Origin: Kluyvera genomosp. 3
GTDB lineage: Bacteria > Pseudomonadota > Gammaproteobacteria > Enterobacterales > Enterobacteriaceae
Assembly (NCBI GenBank): GCA_002211745.1
Contig: CP022114.1
Span: forward strand, 4,062,645 to 4,126,644
Direction of reading: 5' to 3'
Length of the DNA: 64,000 nt
The position numbers and the translations under genes were made by a program. Below are positions 46,665-60,430 of the stretch, piece after piece (the stretch's first letter is position 1; each line of letters starts with the position of its first letter). The notes below the pieces were generated by a model. The model had not been told where the DNA came from. It made no database searches and worked only from the letters and a program-made list of their open reading frames with translations.

Positions 46665-47030
46665 TTATTTCTGAACAACAATGTTTTCTTTTGATGGATC
46701 AACATGTTGCATCTGCAACTTTTCAGTAGCGATACGTTCGACTCGGCTATGATCGCCGAGAGCATTCTCTTCGAGGATCAGGTTTCGCCATTCAATGTCT
46801 AACGCATCGCGCTCCAGCACCAACTGTTCGCGTTGGGCCGTTAACAGACGGGTATGGTGGGCGGTGGTCACCACCGTCACCGCCGTCACAATAATGCAAA
46901 TGAACAGACAGAGTGGCAGCTTCCCAAACTGCAAAAGGTCGTCGCGAATTACGCCAGGCAAGGCATGACGTTCGCCATTTCCTAACGACCCGGTTACTTT
47001 GCTCAGGGCCTCTGTCACTCTGCTGATCAT
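46665..47030 (-). CDS. ftsL: Cell division protein FtsL
   Basis: 121 aa, the E. coli length. A short cytoplasmic N-terminus is followed by one membrane helix ([23 protein letters not shown]) and a periplasmic coiled coil with a leucine-zipper pattern ([20 protein letters not shown]). It forms FtsQLB with FtsQ and FtsB and activates FtsWI. It overlaps rsmH by 4 bp and lies 15 bp before ftsI. Confidence 0.97.
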   Translation of the reverse strand: MISRVTEALSKVTGSLGNGERHALPGVIRDDLLQFGKLPLCLFICIIVTAVTVVTTAHHTRLLTAQREQLVLERDALDIEWRNLILEENALGDHSRVERIATEKLQMQHVDPSKENIVVQK

Positions 47031-47968
47031 GCGTTCGTCCTCTCTGCAATACGCAGAACTGAACTACGAGCTCGTGGATTTTCAGCCACTTCTTCCTCGC
47101 CCGGCATCAACTTGCCTAATGCTCGTAAATGACGGCCACCCAGTTTTCTGAGTTGCTCTTCGGTCATCGGGATCCCCGCCGGAACCTGTGGACCGCGGCT
47201 CTGCTCACGCATAAAGCGTTTCACGATGCGGTCTTCCAGCGAATGGAAGCTGATAATGGAAAGCCGCCCACCCGGGGCCAGCACGCCAAGCGAGCTTTTT
47301 AGCGCCTGCTCTATCTCCTCCAGCTCACTATTCACCCAAATGCGCACCGCCTGGAAGGTACGGGTTGCGGGGTGTTTGAATTTGTCTTTCACCGGCATCG
47401 CGGCGGAAATGACTTCCGCCAGCTCTTTGGTACGGGTCATCGGTTCCACGCGGTTGCGCTCAACGATGGCGCGGGCGATACGTTTACCAAAGCGCTCTTC
47501 GCCGAAGGTTTTAATCACCCAGGCGATATCGGCTTCTTCAGCCGTTTGCAGCCATTCAGCGGCAGACTGGCCGCGAGTTGGGTCCATACGCATGTCCAGC
47601 GGGCCATCGCGCATAAACGAAAAACCGCGCTCGGCATCGTCAAGCTGCGGTGAAGAAACGCCAAGATCGAGAAGAATCCCGTCGATCTTACCAACGAGAT
47701 CGCGCTCGGCGACGTAGTCCGCCAGCGCAGAGAAAGGGCCATGCACGATGGAAAAGCGTGGATCATCGATGGTCTTCGCCACCGCAATCGCTTCTGGATC
47801 GCGATCGATCGCAATCAAACGCCCCTGCTCGCCAAGCTGCGAGAGGATCAGGCGCGAGTGACCACCGCGACCAAAGGTGCCATCAATATAGATACCGTCC
47901 GGGCGAATATTCAGGCCGTTAACCGCTTCGTCCAGCAGTACCGTGGTGTGTTTAAAGTTTTCCATCAT
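47027..47968 (-). CDS. rsmH: 16S rRNA (cytosine(1402)-N4)-methyltransferase RsmH
   Basis: 313 aa from [19 protein letters not shown] at 47968, as in E. coli (mraW). It methylates N4 of C1402 in the ribosomal P site. The SAM-binding motif is [38 protein letters not shown] and [20 protein letters not shown] are family motifs. It starts 2 bp after mraZ. A longer open frame upstream reads through the mraZ end and is not the gene. Confidence 0.97.
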   Translation of the reverse strand: MMENFKHTTVLLDEAVNGLNIRPDGIYIDGTFGRGGHSRLILSQLGEQGRLIAIDRDPEAIAVAKTIDDPRFSIVHGPFSALADYVAERDLVGKIDGILLDLGVSSPQLDDAERGFSFMRDGPLDMRMDPTRGQSAAEWLQTAEEADIAWVIKTFGEERFGKRIARAIVERNRVEPMTRTKELAEVISAAMPVKDKFKHPATRTFQAVRIWVNSELEEIEQALKSSLGVLAPGGRLSIISFHSLEDRIVKRFMREQSRGPQVPAGIPMTEEQLRKLGGRHLRALGKLMPGEEEVAENPRARSSVLRIAERTNA

Positions 47969-47970
47969 AT

Positions 47971-48428
47971 TTATAAGGACAAATCCTGCAATCGCTCCGA
48001 CAGCGCCCTGAAGCAGATTGCTCAGCGTCGATATCTTCCTTGACCCGTTGATACCAGGCCGTCTCATCCCACAGTTCAAACTTGTTGAACTGCCCGACCA
48101 GCATCACTTCTTTGGTCAATCCGGCGTGTTGCCGTAAAACCGGCGCGATTAACAACCGCCCGGCATTATCCATCTGACATTCGCTGGCATGCCCTAACAG
48201 CAGCCGCTGCACGCGGCGCTCAACGGGATTCATGCTCGACAAACGCGATAGCTTTTGCTCGATAATTTCCCATTCGGGCAGAGGATAAAGCAGCAGGCAG
48301 GGGTGATGGATGTCAATGGTACAAACCATTTGACCGGTAGCGCTCTCGATCAACGTGTCCCGATATCGGACAGGGACGGCTAAACGCCCTTTGTTGTCGA
48401 GATTGACTAACGTTGCCCCTCGGAACAT
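47971..48428 (-). CDS. mraZ: Transcriptional repressor MraZ (one single-base break near the end)
   Basis: First gene of the dcw cluster. It is an AbrB-like double-domain DNA-binding protein that represses the Pmra promoter. The start [24 protein letters not shown] at 48428. The two DXXXR-type modules are [15 protein letters not shown] and [15 protein letters not shown]. One G is missing near 48007, after which the frame would run into rsmH. Repair gives 152 aa ending SERLQDLSL, as in E. coli. Its binding repeats lie just upstream at 48437-48471. Confidence 0.95.
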
Positions 48429-48436
48429 GCCAGCCT

Positions 48437-48471
48437 CACCCCTTATTACCACTTTAACCCACAAATTCCCA
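48437..48471 (-). promoter_or_regulatory. MraZ operator repeats
   Basis: Reading the minus strand, TGGGA, TGGGT, TGGTA and GGGTG start every 10 bases (at 48471, 48461, 48451 and 48441) with 5-base spacers. E. coli MraZ binds TGGGN direct repeats with the same spacing. Two repeats are exact and two are degenerate. They lie between the promoter and the mraZ start. Confidence 0.85.
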
Positions 48472-48479
48472 CTCAAAGG

Positions 48480-48509
48480 AGTTTACGGAGCAGAGGAAAA
48501 GCTTGTCAA
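48480..48509 (-). promoter_or_regulatory. Pmra promoter
   Basis: The minus strand has TTGACA (48509-48504) and TAAACT (48485-48480) with an 18-base spacer. The arrangement matches the main dcw promoter of E. coli, just upstream of the MraZ repeats. Confidence 0.75.
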
Positions 48510-49021
48510 GCCAGCATGAATGCCAACAGAGTCCAAAATACCGCTATTTAAGGCCGACAATAGCTCTGATTAAAAATTATCCAACAGACGAGGCAAATTA
48601 ACGTCATGAATACCCGCAAGAAAAATACAAAGGGATTCACATCACGTTAACGCGACTAAATATCATCAAAAGAATATATAAAGTGTCAGTTTGCGACGCG
48701 AGCGGCATTTTAGGACATTATGATGCGCGTTAACAGTCCCTGTGGCGCGCCCCGGAGGGGAATGACGTCCCCTGGGCTCGCCCATTCTGGTAGGGGAGTT
48801 GAGAAGTGTTTGTTATTTCGGCAATCCGCGCAGCGAATGTAACAAAATAATACACAAATAATATATTTTTACTTTGTGTTCACAATAATAAGCGCGGTAG
48901 GGGGACAAATGAGGCGTATTAAATAGAGTGCTAACCAAAAATGAGGAATAATCTGAATATCCACATAAGAATAATGTTTTATGCAATGAAGGCGACATTT
49001 CGCCGCCCCATCGCAAAAAGG
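48510..49021. other. Intergenic region between cra and mraZ
   Basis: About 510 bp with no convincing gene. It is AT-rich except for a GC-rich patch at about 48735-48790 with three short adjacent self-complementary units (CCCC-GGGG, GGGG-CCCC, GGGC-GCCC). Close to the cra stop, GGCGA/TCGCC at 48991-49004 could form a weak cra terminator hairpin. Confidence 0.5.
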
Positions 49022-50026
49022 TTATCGACGGCTCAGGCTACCGCGACGATACAGATTACGGCGAATACGGCTCAAACCTGGTTTTGGCTTGCGCGGTTCA
49101 TCAAGGCTTGCCAGCACAATCTCCAGCACGCGTTCAGCCACATCACGGTGACGCTGGGCAACCGCCAGCACCGGACACTGCAGGAAATCGAGCAGCTCGT
49201 TATCGCCAAAGGTGGCAATGGCCAGATCGGTCGGCAACTTACCCTCACGGCGCAGCGTCACATCCATCACGCCCTGTAGCAGCGCAAACGACGTGGTAAA
49301 CAACGCCTGCGGCATCGGGTGCGTCTCAAGCCATTTCTCGAACAGCTGCGCCGAGGCTTCACGTTCATAGCTATTGGCATAGAGGAAGTGCACTTCGCGC
49401 GGATCGTCTTTCCAGGCGGTACGGAACCCCTGCTCGCGCAGATAGCTGACCGACAGCTCCGGCAGCGCGCCGAGATAAAGAACGGTTTCAGCCGGGAAGG
49501 TACGCAGCTCGGCGGCAAGCATTTCAGCGTCATCCTGGTCGGCGCCCACGACGCTGGTGAAGTGTTCGCGGTCGAGTGCACGGTCAAGGGCGACAATCGG
49601 GAACGCATCGTTCGCCCAGCGCTGATAGAACGGATGCTCCGGCGGCAGTGAGGTAGAAACAATGATCGCATCAACCTGACGCTGCAACAGATGCTCAATG
49701 CAGCGCATCTCGTTATCTGGCTGATCTTCCGAGCAGGCAATCAGCAGCTGATAGCCGCGCTGGCGCGCCTGACGCTCAAGATAGTTGGCGATGCGGGTAT
49801 AGCTGGTGTTTTCCAGATCCGGGATGACTAACCCGATAGAACGCGTGCGTCCTGCACGCAGCCCAGCGGCGACCGCGTTAGGATGGTAGTTGTGCTCGCG
49901 CACGACCGCCATCACCTTTTCGACAGTTTTATCACTGACGCGGTACTGCTTCGCTTTGCCGTTAATCACATAGCTGGCGGTGGTTCGGGAAACACCGGCA
50001 AGCCGGGCGATCTCATCCAGTTTCAC
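49022..50026 (-). CDS. cra: Catabolite repressor/activator Cra (FruR)
   Basis: 334 aa, starting from the GTG at 50026 (read as [20 protein letters not shown]), as in E. coli. LacI-family regulator that controls carbon flow and is released by fructose 1-phosphate or fructose 1,6-bisphosphate. The N-terminal LacI helix-turn-helix is followed by a hinge ([21 protein letters not shown]) and a periplasmic-binding-protein-like core. It is very close to E. coli over the whole length. An upstream ATG would add 12 unconserved residues. Confidence 0.97.
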   Translation of the reverse strand: MKLDEIARLAGVSRTTASYVINGKAKQYRVSDKTVEKVMAVVREHNYHPNAVAAGLRAGRTRSIGLVIPDLENTSYTRIANYLERQARQRGYQLLIACSEDQPDNEMRCIEHLLQRQVDAIIVSTSLPPEHPFYQRWANDAFPIVALDRALDREHFTSVVGADQDDAEMLAAELRTFPAETVLYLGALPELSVSYLREQGFRTAWKDDPREVHFLYANSYEREASAQLFEKWLETHPMPQALFTTSFALLQGVMDVTLRREGKLPTDLAIATFGDNELLDFLQCPVLAVAQRHRDVAERVLEIVLASLDEPRKPKPGLSRIRRNLYRRGSLSRR

Positions 50027-50121
50027 AATTGCCCCTTGCTTTATAAGTATAATCCGTAACATCTAAACGCAGAATGATCCGATCGGCAATAGGTTTTGTT
50101 CGCACTTATTGCTGATTTCGC

Positions 50122-50149
50122 AAAAAAAAGCCCGACTTCAGGCCGGGCT
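50122..50149 (-). terminator. Terminator after ilvIH
   Basis: On the minus strand AGCCCG/CGGGCT with a nine-base loop is followed by eight T residues, between ilvH and cra. Confidence 0.88.
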
Positions 50150-50167
50150 ACGATTAAGCGATGAGTT

Positions 50168-50247
50168 GTAGGCCGGATAAGCGAAGCGCCATCCGGCGAA
50201 ACCGCGCAAGTTGCCGGATGGCGGCGTAAACGCCTTATCCGGCCTAC
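50168..50247. repeat. Pair of REP elements (BIME)
   Basis: Two inverted REP units lie between ilvH and its terminator. The outer arms GTAGGCCGGATAA (50168) and TTATCCGGCCTAC (50235-50247) are perfectly complementary, and each unit holds a GCC-rich inner palindrome (GCCATCCGGC, GCCGGATGGC). Confidence 0.92.
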
Positions 50248-50278
50248 CGTTGCTGGTTACGGCTTCAGCACAACACAA

Positions 50279-50770
50279 TTAACGCATAATCTTGTCGCCG
50301 CGCGACAGGCCAACCACACCCGAACGCGCCACTTCAACGATTCGCGCCACGTCGCGCAGCGATGCCAGGAAGGCGTCCAGCTTATCGCTGGTGCCCGCCA
50401 GTTGGACGGTATAGAGCGACGGCGTAACGTCGATAATCTGTCCACGGAATATCTCCGTGTTCCGTTTCACTTCGTCACGACCATAGCCGCTGGCCTGTAC
50501 CTTCACCAGCATGATTTCACGCTCGACGTGCGCCCCCTGCCCCAGCTCGTTGACCCGCAGCACGTCCACCAGCTTATGCAGCTGTTTTTCGATCTGTTCA
50601 ATGGTCTTCTCGTCGCCGACCGTCTGAATGGTCATGCGCGACAGCGTCGGATCGTCGGTAGGCGCAACGGTCAGGCTCTCAATGTTGTAGCCGCGTTGTG
50701 AGAAAAGCCCAATCACGCGCGACAGCGCCCCGGACTCGTTTTCCAGCAGTACAGATAATATCCGGCGCAT
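50279..50770 (-). CDS. ilvH: Acetolactate synthase III, small subunit
   Basis: 163 aa from [21 protein letters not shown] at 50770; the upstream in-frame start overlaps ilvI and is not conserved. The N-terminal ACT domain (residues 1 to about 76) binds valine for feedback inhibition. Residues implicated in valine control near the start (Gly14, Ser17) are present in [10 protein letters not shown]. The C-terminal domain follows. It starts 2 bp after the ilvI stop. Confidence 0.97.
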   Translation of the reverse strand: MRRILSVLLENESGALSRVIGLFSQRGYNIESLTVAPTDDPTLSRMTIQTVGDEKTIEQIEKQLHKLVDVLRVNELGQGAHVEREIMLVKVQASGYGRDEVKRNTEIFRGQIIDVTPSLYTVQLAGTSDKLDAFLASLRDVARIVEVARSGVVGLSRGDKIMR

Positions 50771-50772
50771 AA

Positions 50773-52494
50773 TCAGGTTCTCTCCGTTTTGCTCAGCCAC
50801 ATCTCGTCCATCGCCCCGCCGCGAATCTGCATTGGGTAGACGTGCTCGCTACCGTCGACGGCGACGTCGACAAACACCAGGCGGTTATTACGCACCTGCT
50901 CCAGCGCCTCAGCGAGCTTACTCTCCAGCTCGTCCGGGCGGGTAATGCGAATGCCCACATGACCATAAGCTTCCGCCAGGCGCACGAAGTCCGGCAGCGA
51001 TTGCATATAGGACTGGGAGTGACGGCCGGAGTAAATCATGTCCTGCCACTGTTTCACCATCCCCAGATAGCCGTTGTTCAGATTCAGCACCAGCACCGGC
51101 AGTTCGTATTGCAGCGCAGTCGACAGCTCCTGAATGTTCATCTGGATGCTGCCATCGCCGGTCACGCAAATGACGGTTTCTTCCGGAAGCGCCATTTTGA
51201 CGCCCAGTGCAGCGGGAAGGCCAAAGCCCATGGTGCCAAGACCGCCGGAGTTGATCCAACGACGCGGCTTATCAAACGGGTAGTACAGCGCGGCAAACAT
51301 CTGATGTTGGCCCACGTCGGATGTCACGTAGGCGTCGCCCTGGGTCAGTTTCCAGACGGTTTCGACCACCGCCTGGGCTTAATCTGTTCACTCTTGTCGT
51401 CATACTTCAGGCAGTGACGGGCGCGCCACTGTTCAATCTGCTGCCACCAGTCGCGAATGTCATCCAGCGGCTGGGCGACGCTTTCTTGATCCAGCAACTC
51501 GAGCATTTGATCGAGCACCAGGCCCGCGTCACCAACGATCGGAATATCCGCCGGTACCGTTTTGGAGATCGACGTCGGATCAATATCAATGTGCAGCACC
51601 GTGGCATCCGGGCAGTACTTCGCGAGATTGTTGGTGGTACGGTCATCAAAGCGCACCCCAACAGCGAAAATCACGTCGGAATGATGCATGGTCATGTTGG
51701 CTTCATAGGTACCGTGCATACCCAACATGCCTAGCGCCTGACGATGGGTCGCCGGGAAGCCGCCGAGCCCCATTAATGAGGAAGCGACCGGCAGGTTGAG
51801 TTTTTCTATCAACGTGCGCAGTTGCGTGTGGCACTCGGCATTAACCACCCCGCCACCGACGTATACCACCGGCTTTTTCGCTGCAATCAGCGTTTGCAGC
51901 GCGCGTTTGATCTGCCCTTTATGGCCAGTCGTGGTTGGATTGTAAGAACGCATACTGACCGCGTCCGGCCACACGTACGGCAGTTTGTTCGCCGGGCTAA
52001 GAATATCTTTCGGCAGATCGACCACCACCGGGCCAGGACGACCGCTGGCCGCCAGCCAGAAAGCCTTCTTCAATACCGTGGGTATGTCTTCAGTCTGTTT
52101 CACCAGGAAGCTGTGCTTCACCACCGGACGGGAGATCCCGACCATGTCGCACTCCTGAAATGCGTCATAACCAATCAGAGAGGTTGCCACCTGGCCAGAA
52201 AGTACCACCAGCGGGATGGAATCCATGTAGGCAGTGGCAATCCCGGTGATGGCGTTCGTCGCCCTGGACCAGAGGTGACCAGCACCACCCCCACTTCACC
52301 GGTGGCGCGCGCCAGACCGTCAGCCATGTGCACCGCCGCCTGTTCGTGGCGCACCAGCACGTGGTCAATGCCGCCTACCGTGTGTAGCGCGTCATAAATA
52401 TCGAGGACCGCGCCCCCGGGTAGCCAAATACCTGCTTTACGCCCTGATCGATCAACGATCGGACGACCATCTCGGCTCCTGACAACATCTCCAT
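50773..52494 (-). CDS. ilvI: Acetolactate synthase III, large subunit (three single-base breaks)
   Basis: Thiamine-diphosphate and FAD enzyme for the first shared step of branched-chain amino acid synthesis. The start [14 protein letters not shown] at 52494. The frame breaks near 52415, 52263 and 51376, and each needs one G or C. Repair gives 574 aa as in E. coli. The catalytic Glu lies in [18 protein letters not shown], and the thiamine diphosphate/Mg motif is [17 protein letters not shown] followed by [12 protein letters not shown]. In E. coli the operon is activated by Lrp and repressed by leucine. Confidence 0.96.
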
Positions 52495-52882
52495 GATTTG
52501 CCTCCAGGCTTTACTTTCTTGATGACCGGGGAAGTCATTTTCCGACGGTCATGCGTCGACGGCGCATCAGCCATCCACCGGCGCTGAATTAAGGTCACGA
52601 CCTAACATAACCGCTCGCCACCAGGCAGGCAATTCACCCATCCGGCGTAGGTGCAGTACCCGGAAGATAAAAAATAAAGAGAAAGGGGAAAATGATGGTG
52701 GATTACTTCAGCGATAGGAAAAGGAGAGCGTAGATACTCGGACGAATGGCGGCATTACAGCAAAACCTGCATTTTTCACTTTCTCGCCGCGCTTGCTAGC
52801 GGCAACAACAGAGTAATATTCTGCTTTTTACACAATAAACAAGATAAGCAGAATCCTGATGCATTCTGCTTATTGCCAGATG
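52495..52882. promoter_or_regulatory. ilvIH upstream region and leuO 3' region
   Basis: 388 bp without a gene. The part next to ilvI should hold the ilvIH promoter and, by analogy with E. coli, several Lrp sites, which I cannot place exactly. The leuO terminator hairpin is at the far end. Confidence 0.5.
52844..52873 (-). terminator. Hairpin after leuO
   Basis: ATAAGCAGAAT and ATTCTGCTTAT form a perfect 11-bp stem with loop CCTGATGC, ten bases past the leuO stop. The downstream minus strand is moderately T-rich. A further copy of ATTCTGCTT lies at 52818-52826. Confidence 0.7.
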
Positions 52883-53854
52883 TTATTGCGGACGACAGGC
52901 ATTAACCAGCAACTCTTCCATCCACTGGTGGCCTTTATCACGACCAGCAGACTCATGCCAGGAAAGGTAGCAGGTACGGCTATTTAGCTTCATCGGTAGC
53001 GGTAATACCTTCAGGTTAAGCTGCTCGGAAAACTCCTCCGCTAAACGACGCGGTGCGATGGCGACCAGATGGGTTTGAGAAACCACATTTAATACGCTCA
53101 CCAGCGCCATTCCCTGATAGGCAATACGGCTTTGTTTATCCGCCGAGTCATACCATGGTTGGCTAAATGACGCATAACGATCCAGCGAAACCACCGCATG
53201 CTCTTCCTGATAAAGCTCAGATTCCGAAATCGGACCATTAATGCGTGGATGCGTCTTGCTGACCACAAGCACCATTTCGTCATTAAATAAAGGAACACAT
53301 GCAAATTCAGGGCGACGGAACTCTTCGTATCCCAGTACAAATTCAATTTCCTGGTAACGTAACTGGTGTTCCGTATTTTGGTTTAAGGATGACTTAAACA
53401 CCATATGAATATGTGGCGCGACTTCATTCACCTTATTTAAGATGATAGACGTCAGATAATTATCCAGCGGACTGCAAACGCAGAGATTAAATACTCGTTC
53501 GCTGCTTAACGGTTCAAAACCTGAGCCCGGCAGTTCATTTTGCACCAGTTGCAGCGCCTGACGAATGGACCCAAACAGCTGGAATGCACGAGCGGTAGGC
53601 TGGATGCCGCGACCGTAGCGAACAAACAGCTCGTCGTTGAACATCACCTTCAAACGCGCCACTGCGTTACTGACCGCTGGTTGGGACATGCCAAGCATAT
53701 GCGCAGCACGGGTAATATTTTGCTCCTGCATCACCGCATCAAACACGGTGAGTAGGTTTAAATCGACCATTCGAAGCTGTGGTTTACTTCCTTCATTAAC
53801 AGAGACCCGCTGCTTCTCCGGCACGCTAATTACGTTCTCAGACTCCATTGTCAT
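52883..53854 (-). CDS. leuO: LysR-family regulator LeuO
   Basis: 321-323 aa depending on which nearby start is used (MTM at 53854 or MES at 53848). The LysR helix-turn-helix reads [23 protein letters not shown] and [23 protein letters not shown]. The effector domain is close to E. coli ([42 protein letters not shown]). LeuO is an H-NS antagonist and pleiotropic stress regulator. It lies divergent from the leu operon across a 600-bp AT-rich region, as in E. coli. Confidence 0.97.
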   Translation of the reverse strand: MTMESENVISVPEKQRVSVNEGSKPQLRMVDLNLLTVFDAVMQEQNITRAAHMLGMSQPAVSNAVARLKVMFNDELFVRYGRGIQPTARAFQLFGSIRQALQLVQNELPGSGFEPLSSERVFNLCVCSPLDNYLTSIILNKVNEVAPHIHMVFKSSLNQNTEHQLRYQEIEFVLGYEEFRRPEFACVPLFNDEMVLVVSKTHPRINGPISESELYQEEHAVVSLDRYASFSQPWYDSADKQSRIAYQGMALVSVLNVVSQTHLVAIAPRRLAEEFSEQLNLKVLPLPMKLNSRTCYLSWHESAGRDKGHQWMEELLVNACRPQ

Positions 53855-54392
53855 ACAAAACTCCCTTTACAGAATCGCAGTAATATATTGAGGCTATATG
53901 ATTTACCATGCATATAAAATCCAAAAAAGAGAATTAAATAAAAATAGGAATATATAAAGATGCAGAAGACTGGCTCTCCCAGCGAAAAGCCACTCTTAAT
54001 TTATATCACCAAACTAATGGTAGATAGTTTACCCATAGATCAGGCGAATACACAACAGACAGAAAAACACACATTAAATTAAGCATTATTAAATTGTTTT
54101 ATTTTTGACATCGCCGAAATTAACATTTTCGTATCAGGAATACTGTGTTTATCTTCACAGTCAGAAGACAGAATAAACAATAAATACAATATTATCATAT
54201 TGATAGGATCAATACTCAAACGTGACAGACTCATGATAAGTTGCGATTAATCATGTAAATATGCGACAAAATATTAAAACCGTGAATAATGCAATAAAAC
54301 GATCCTCTATAAAGTGAGACACTCGTCAGCACAATTAGCTAATTCACCCATTTCATTTTTCCTTCTCTTTGTCCTCTTTTCTTCAATCAGGG
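53855..54392. promoter_or_regulatory. AT-rich leuO/leuL intergenic region
   Basis: About 540 bp, clearly more AT-rich than the rest of the window (for example 54050-54300), with no gene. It holds the leuO promoter. In E. coli and Salmonella this region is bound by H-NS, LeuO and other regulators and carries AT-rich silencer sequence. The composition here agrees with that. Confidence 0.6.
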
Positions 54393-54421
54393 TTGACATC
54401 AGAAAGCATATCCAGTACCAC
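54393..54421 (+). promoter_or_regulatory. leu operon promoter
   Basis: TTGACA at 54393-54398, a 17-base spacer and TACCAC at 54416-54421. The position relative to leuL and the TATCCAGTA context match the E. coli leuLABCD promoter. Confidence 0.65.
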
Positions 54422-54456
54422 TAAAAGCATATCGAATTCATCTGGAGAATGATGAC

Positions 54457-54543
54457 ATGTTCCGCACCACTCGTTTCAACGGCCTACTACTACTAAACGC
54501 CTCTTCTGTGCGCGGTAGGCTGGTGTGCGACGTTCAGCGTTAG
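54457..54543 (+). CDS. leuL: leu operon leader peptide
   Basis: 28 aa from the ATG at 54457 (MFRTTRFNGLLLLNASSV), the E. coli leader length. Four consecutive leucine codons, all CTA, sit at residues 10-13. Slow translation here under leucine or charged-tRNA shortage prevents formation of the downstream terminator. A TGGAGAATG ribosome site precedes it. The C-terminus diverges from the E. coli leader, as is normal for attenuator peptides. Confidence 0.93.
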   Translation: MFRTTRFNGLLLLNASSVRGRLVCDVQR

Positions 54544-54563
54544 TCATCATCAGTAAAACTATA

Positions 54564-54590
54564 AACCCGCGCCGCTGCGCGGGTTTTTTT
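54564..54590 (+). terminator. leu attenuator terminator
   Basis: CCCGCGC/GCGCGGG with loop CGCT is followed by TTTTTTT, between leuL and leuA. It is the terminator arm of the leucine attenuator. Confidence 0.93.
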
Positions 54591-54632
54591 ATGCTCGTAG
54601 CAAGGCGCCCAAGTTAACCAAGGACCTAAACC

Positions 54633-57294
<2,662 letters not shown>

Positions 57295-57296
57295 CC

Positions 57297-59310
<2,014 letters not shown>

Positions 59311-59318
59311 TCTCTCCC

Positions 59319-59351
59319 GCTGGTCACCGCACGGTGGCCAGCCTCTTCTTT
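59319..59351 (+). terminator. Terminator between leuD and the IdnR-like gene
   Basis: GCTGGTCACC/GGTGGCCAGC (10 bp, one G-U pair) with loop GCAC is followed by CTCTTCTTT. It lies between two convergent genes. Confidence 0.8.
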
Positions 59352-59355
59352 CCGC

Positions 59356-60348
59356 CTACAGCGTATCGCCGTAATAGATTTGGTAACCGAGGTTGACGCT
59401 GCCCGGCGCATCTTTCCCGTTCAAGCGCTTAATCAAAATATCCGCCGCCGTCTTACCAATCTCAAAGCGCGGCGTAATCACGCTGGCAATTTTTTGCAGC
59501 CGCGCGCGGCCAATTTCCAGCCCGTGGAAACCAGCAATCGCCATTTTTCCCGGCACGTCGAACTGCTGCGCCTGACACTCCAGTAGCACGCCGACGGCAA
59601 GGTCATCGTTGGTACAGAAAATCGCGTCAATATCCGCTTTTTCCGCCATCGCCTGCTGGAACATCTTGCGGCCCAGCGCCACCGACGAAATCGTTTTTGG
59701 CGCCAGGTGATAAGCTTCCAGCCCCTGTGCCGCCAGCGCCTTCTCGGTACCACGGTAACGGCTAAGGTCACGGGGGTCATCCATCGAACCAAAGAACGCA
59801 ATGTTGCGTTTACCGCTGTCGATAAAGGCCTGCGTCATTTCGTACGCCGCTTTTTCGTTATCAAAGCCAACCTGAATATCGAGATACTGTCCGCTTATAT
59901 CCATCAACTCTGCGACCGGAACGCCGCTGGCGCGCACGTACTGCACCATCCGTTCGGTATGCAGTTTTCCCGTGAGGATCAGGCCGTCGATATTGTAGGA
60001 GAGCAGGTTAAGCACCTCGCGCTCCTCGCGCTCGGCGTCATATTCGTAGTTGGCGATCAGCGTCTGGTACTGGCAGGCCGAGGTGATGGATTCAATCCCC
60101 GCCAGCACGTCGGCAAAGATCTGGTTACGAAACGAGGGGATCAGTACGCCAATGGTTTTGCTACGGGCGTTGAGCAGAATTTCCGGGGCGCGGTTGGGAA
60201 TGTAGTTGTTCTCTTCCATGACTTTCGAAATCAATTCGCGGCTGCGTTGCGACACCTGATTCGGGTCGCGCAGATAACGGCTGACCGTCATCTTATTCAG
60301 CCCGGCCAGCGCGGCAATATCCTGTAATGTCATCCGATTGTTTTTCAT
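59356..60348 (-). CDS. LacI-family regulator, IdnR/GntR-like
   Basis: 330 aa from MKNNRMTLQDIAALAGLNKMTVSRYLRDP at 60348; a longer upstream frame overlaps the transporter and is not conserved. The LacI helix-turn-helix and hinge are clear (NYIPNRAPEILLNARSKTIGVLIPS). It resembles E. coli IdnR closely, for example in LLSYNIDGLIL, FCTNDDLAVGVLLECQ, AGFHGLEIGR and ASVITPRF, and ends LGYQIYYGDTL where IdnR ends LGYQIYHGNTL. It probably responds to L-idonate, 5-keto-gluconate or a related sugar acid and controls the two genes upstream. Its end lies 45 bp from the leuD stop. It is not part of the E. coli leu locus. Confidence 0.9.
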   Translation of the reverse strand: MKNNRMTLQDIAALAGLNKMTVSRYLRDPNQVSQRSRELISKVMEENNYIPNRAPEILLNARSKTIGVLIPSFRNQIFADVLAGIESITSACQYQTLIANYEYDAEREEREVLNLLSYNIDGLILTGKLHTERMVQYVRASGVPVAELMDISGQYLDIQVGFDNEKAAYEMTQAFIDSGKRNIAFFGSMDDPRDLSRYRGTEKALAAQGLEAYHLAPKTISSVALGRKMFQQAMAEKADIDAIFCTNDDLAVGVLLECQAQQFDVPGKMAIAGFHGLEIGRARLQKIASVITPRFEIGKTAADILIKRLNGKDAPGSVNLGYQIYYGDTL

Positions 60349-60430
60349 GAGGTTCTCTACGACCAACAGCCCATTATGCTCGCAGAGAACCTTATCACAG
60401 CCGGTTAGCGACTGCACTCCTCGCTCAACC

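Noticed and set aside
48813-49016. A 67-codon open frame downstream of cra
   Set aside because: No ribosome site, no domain, and an unusual hydrophobic/Cys/Tyr composition; probably random in AT-rich intergenic DNA.
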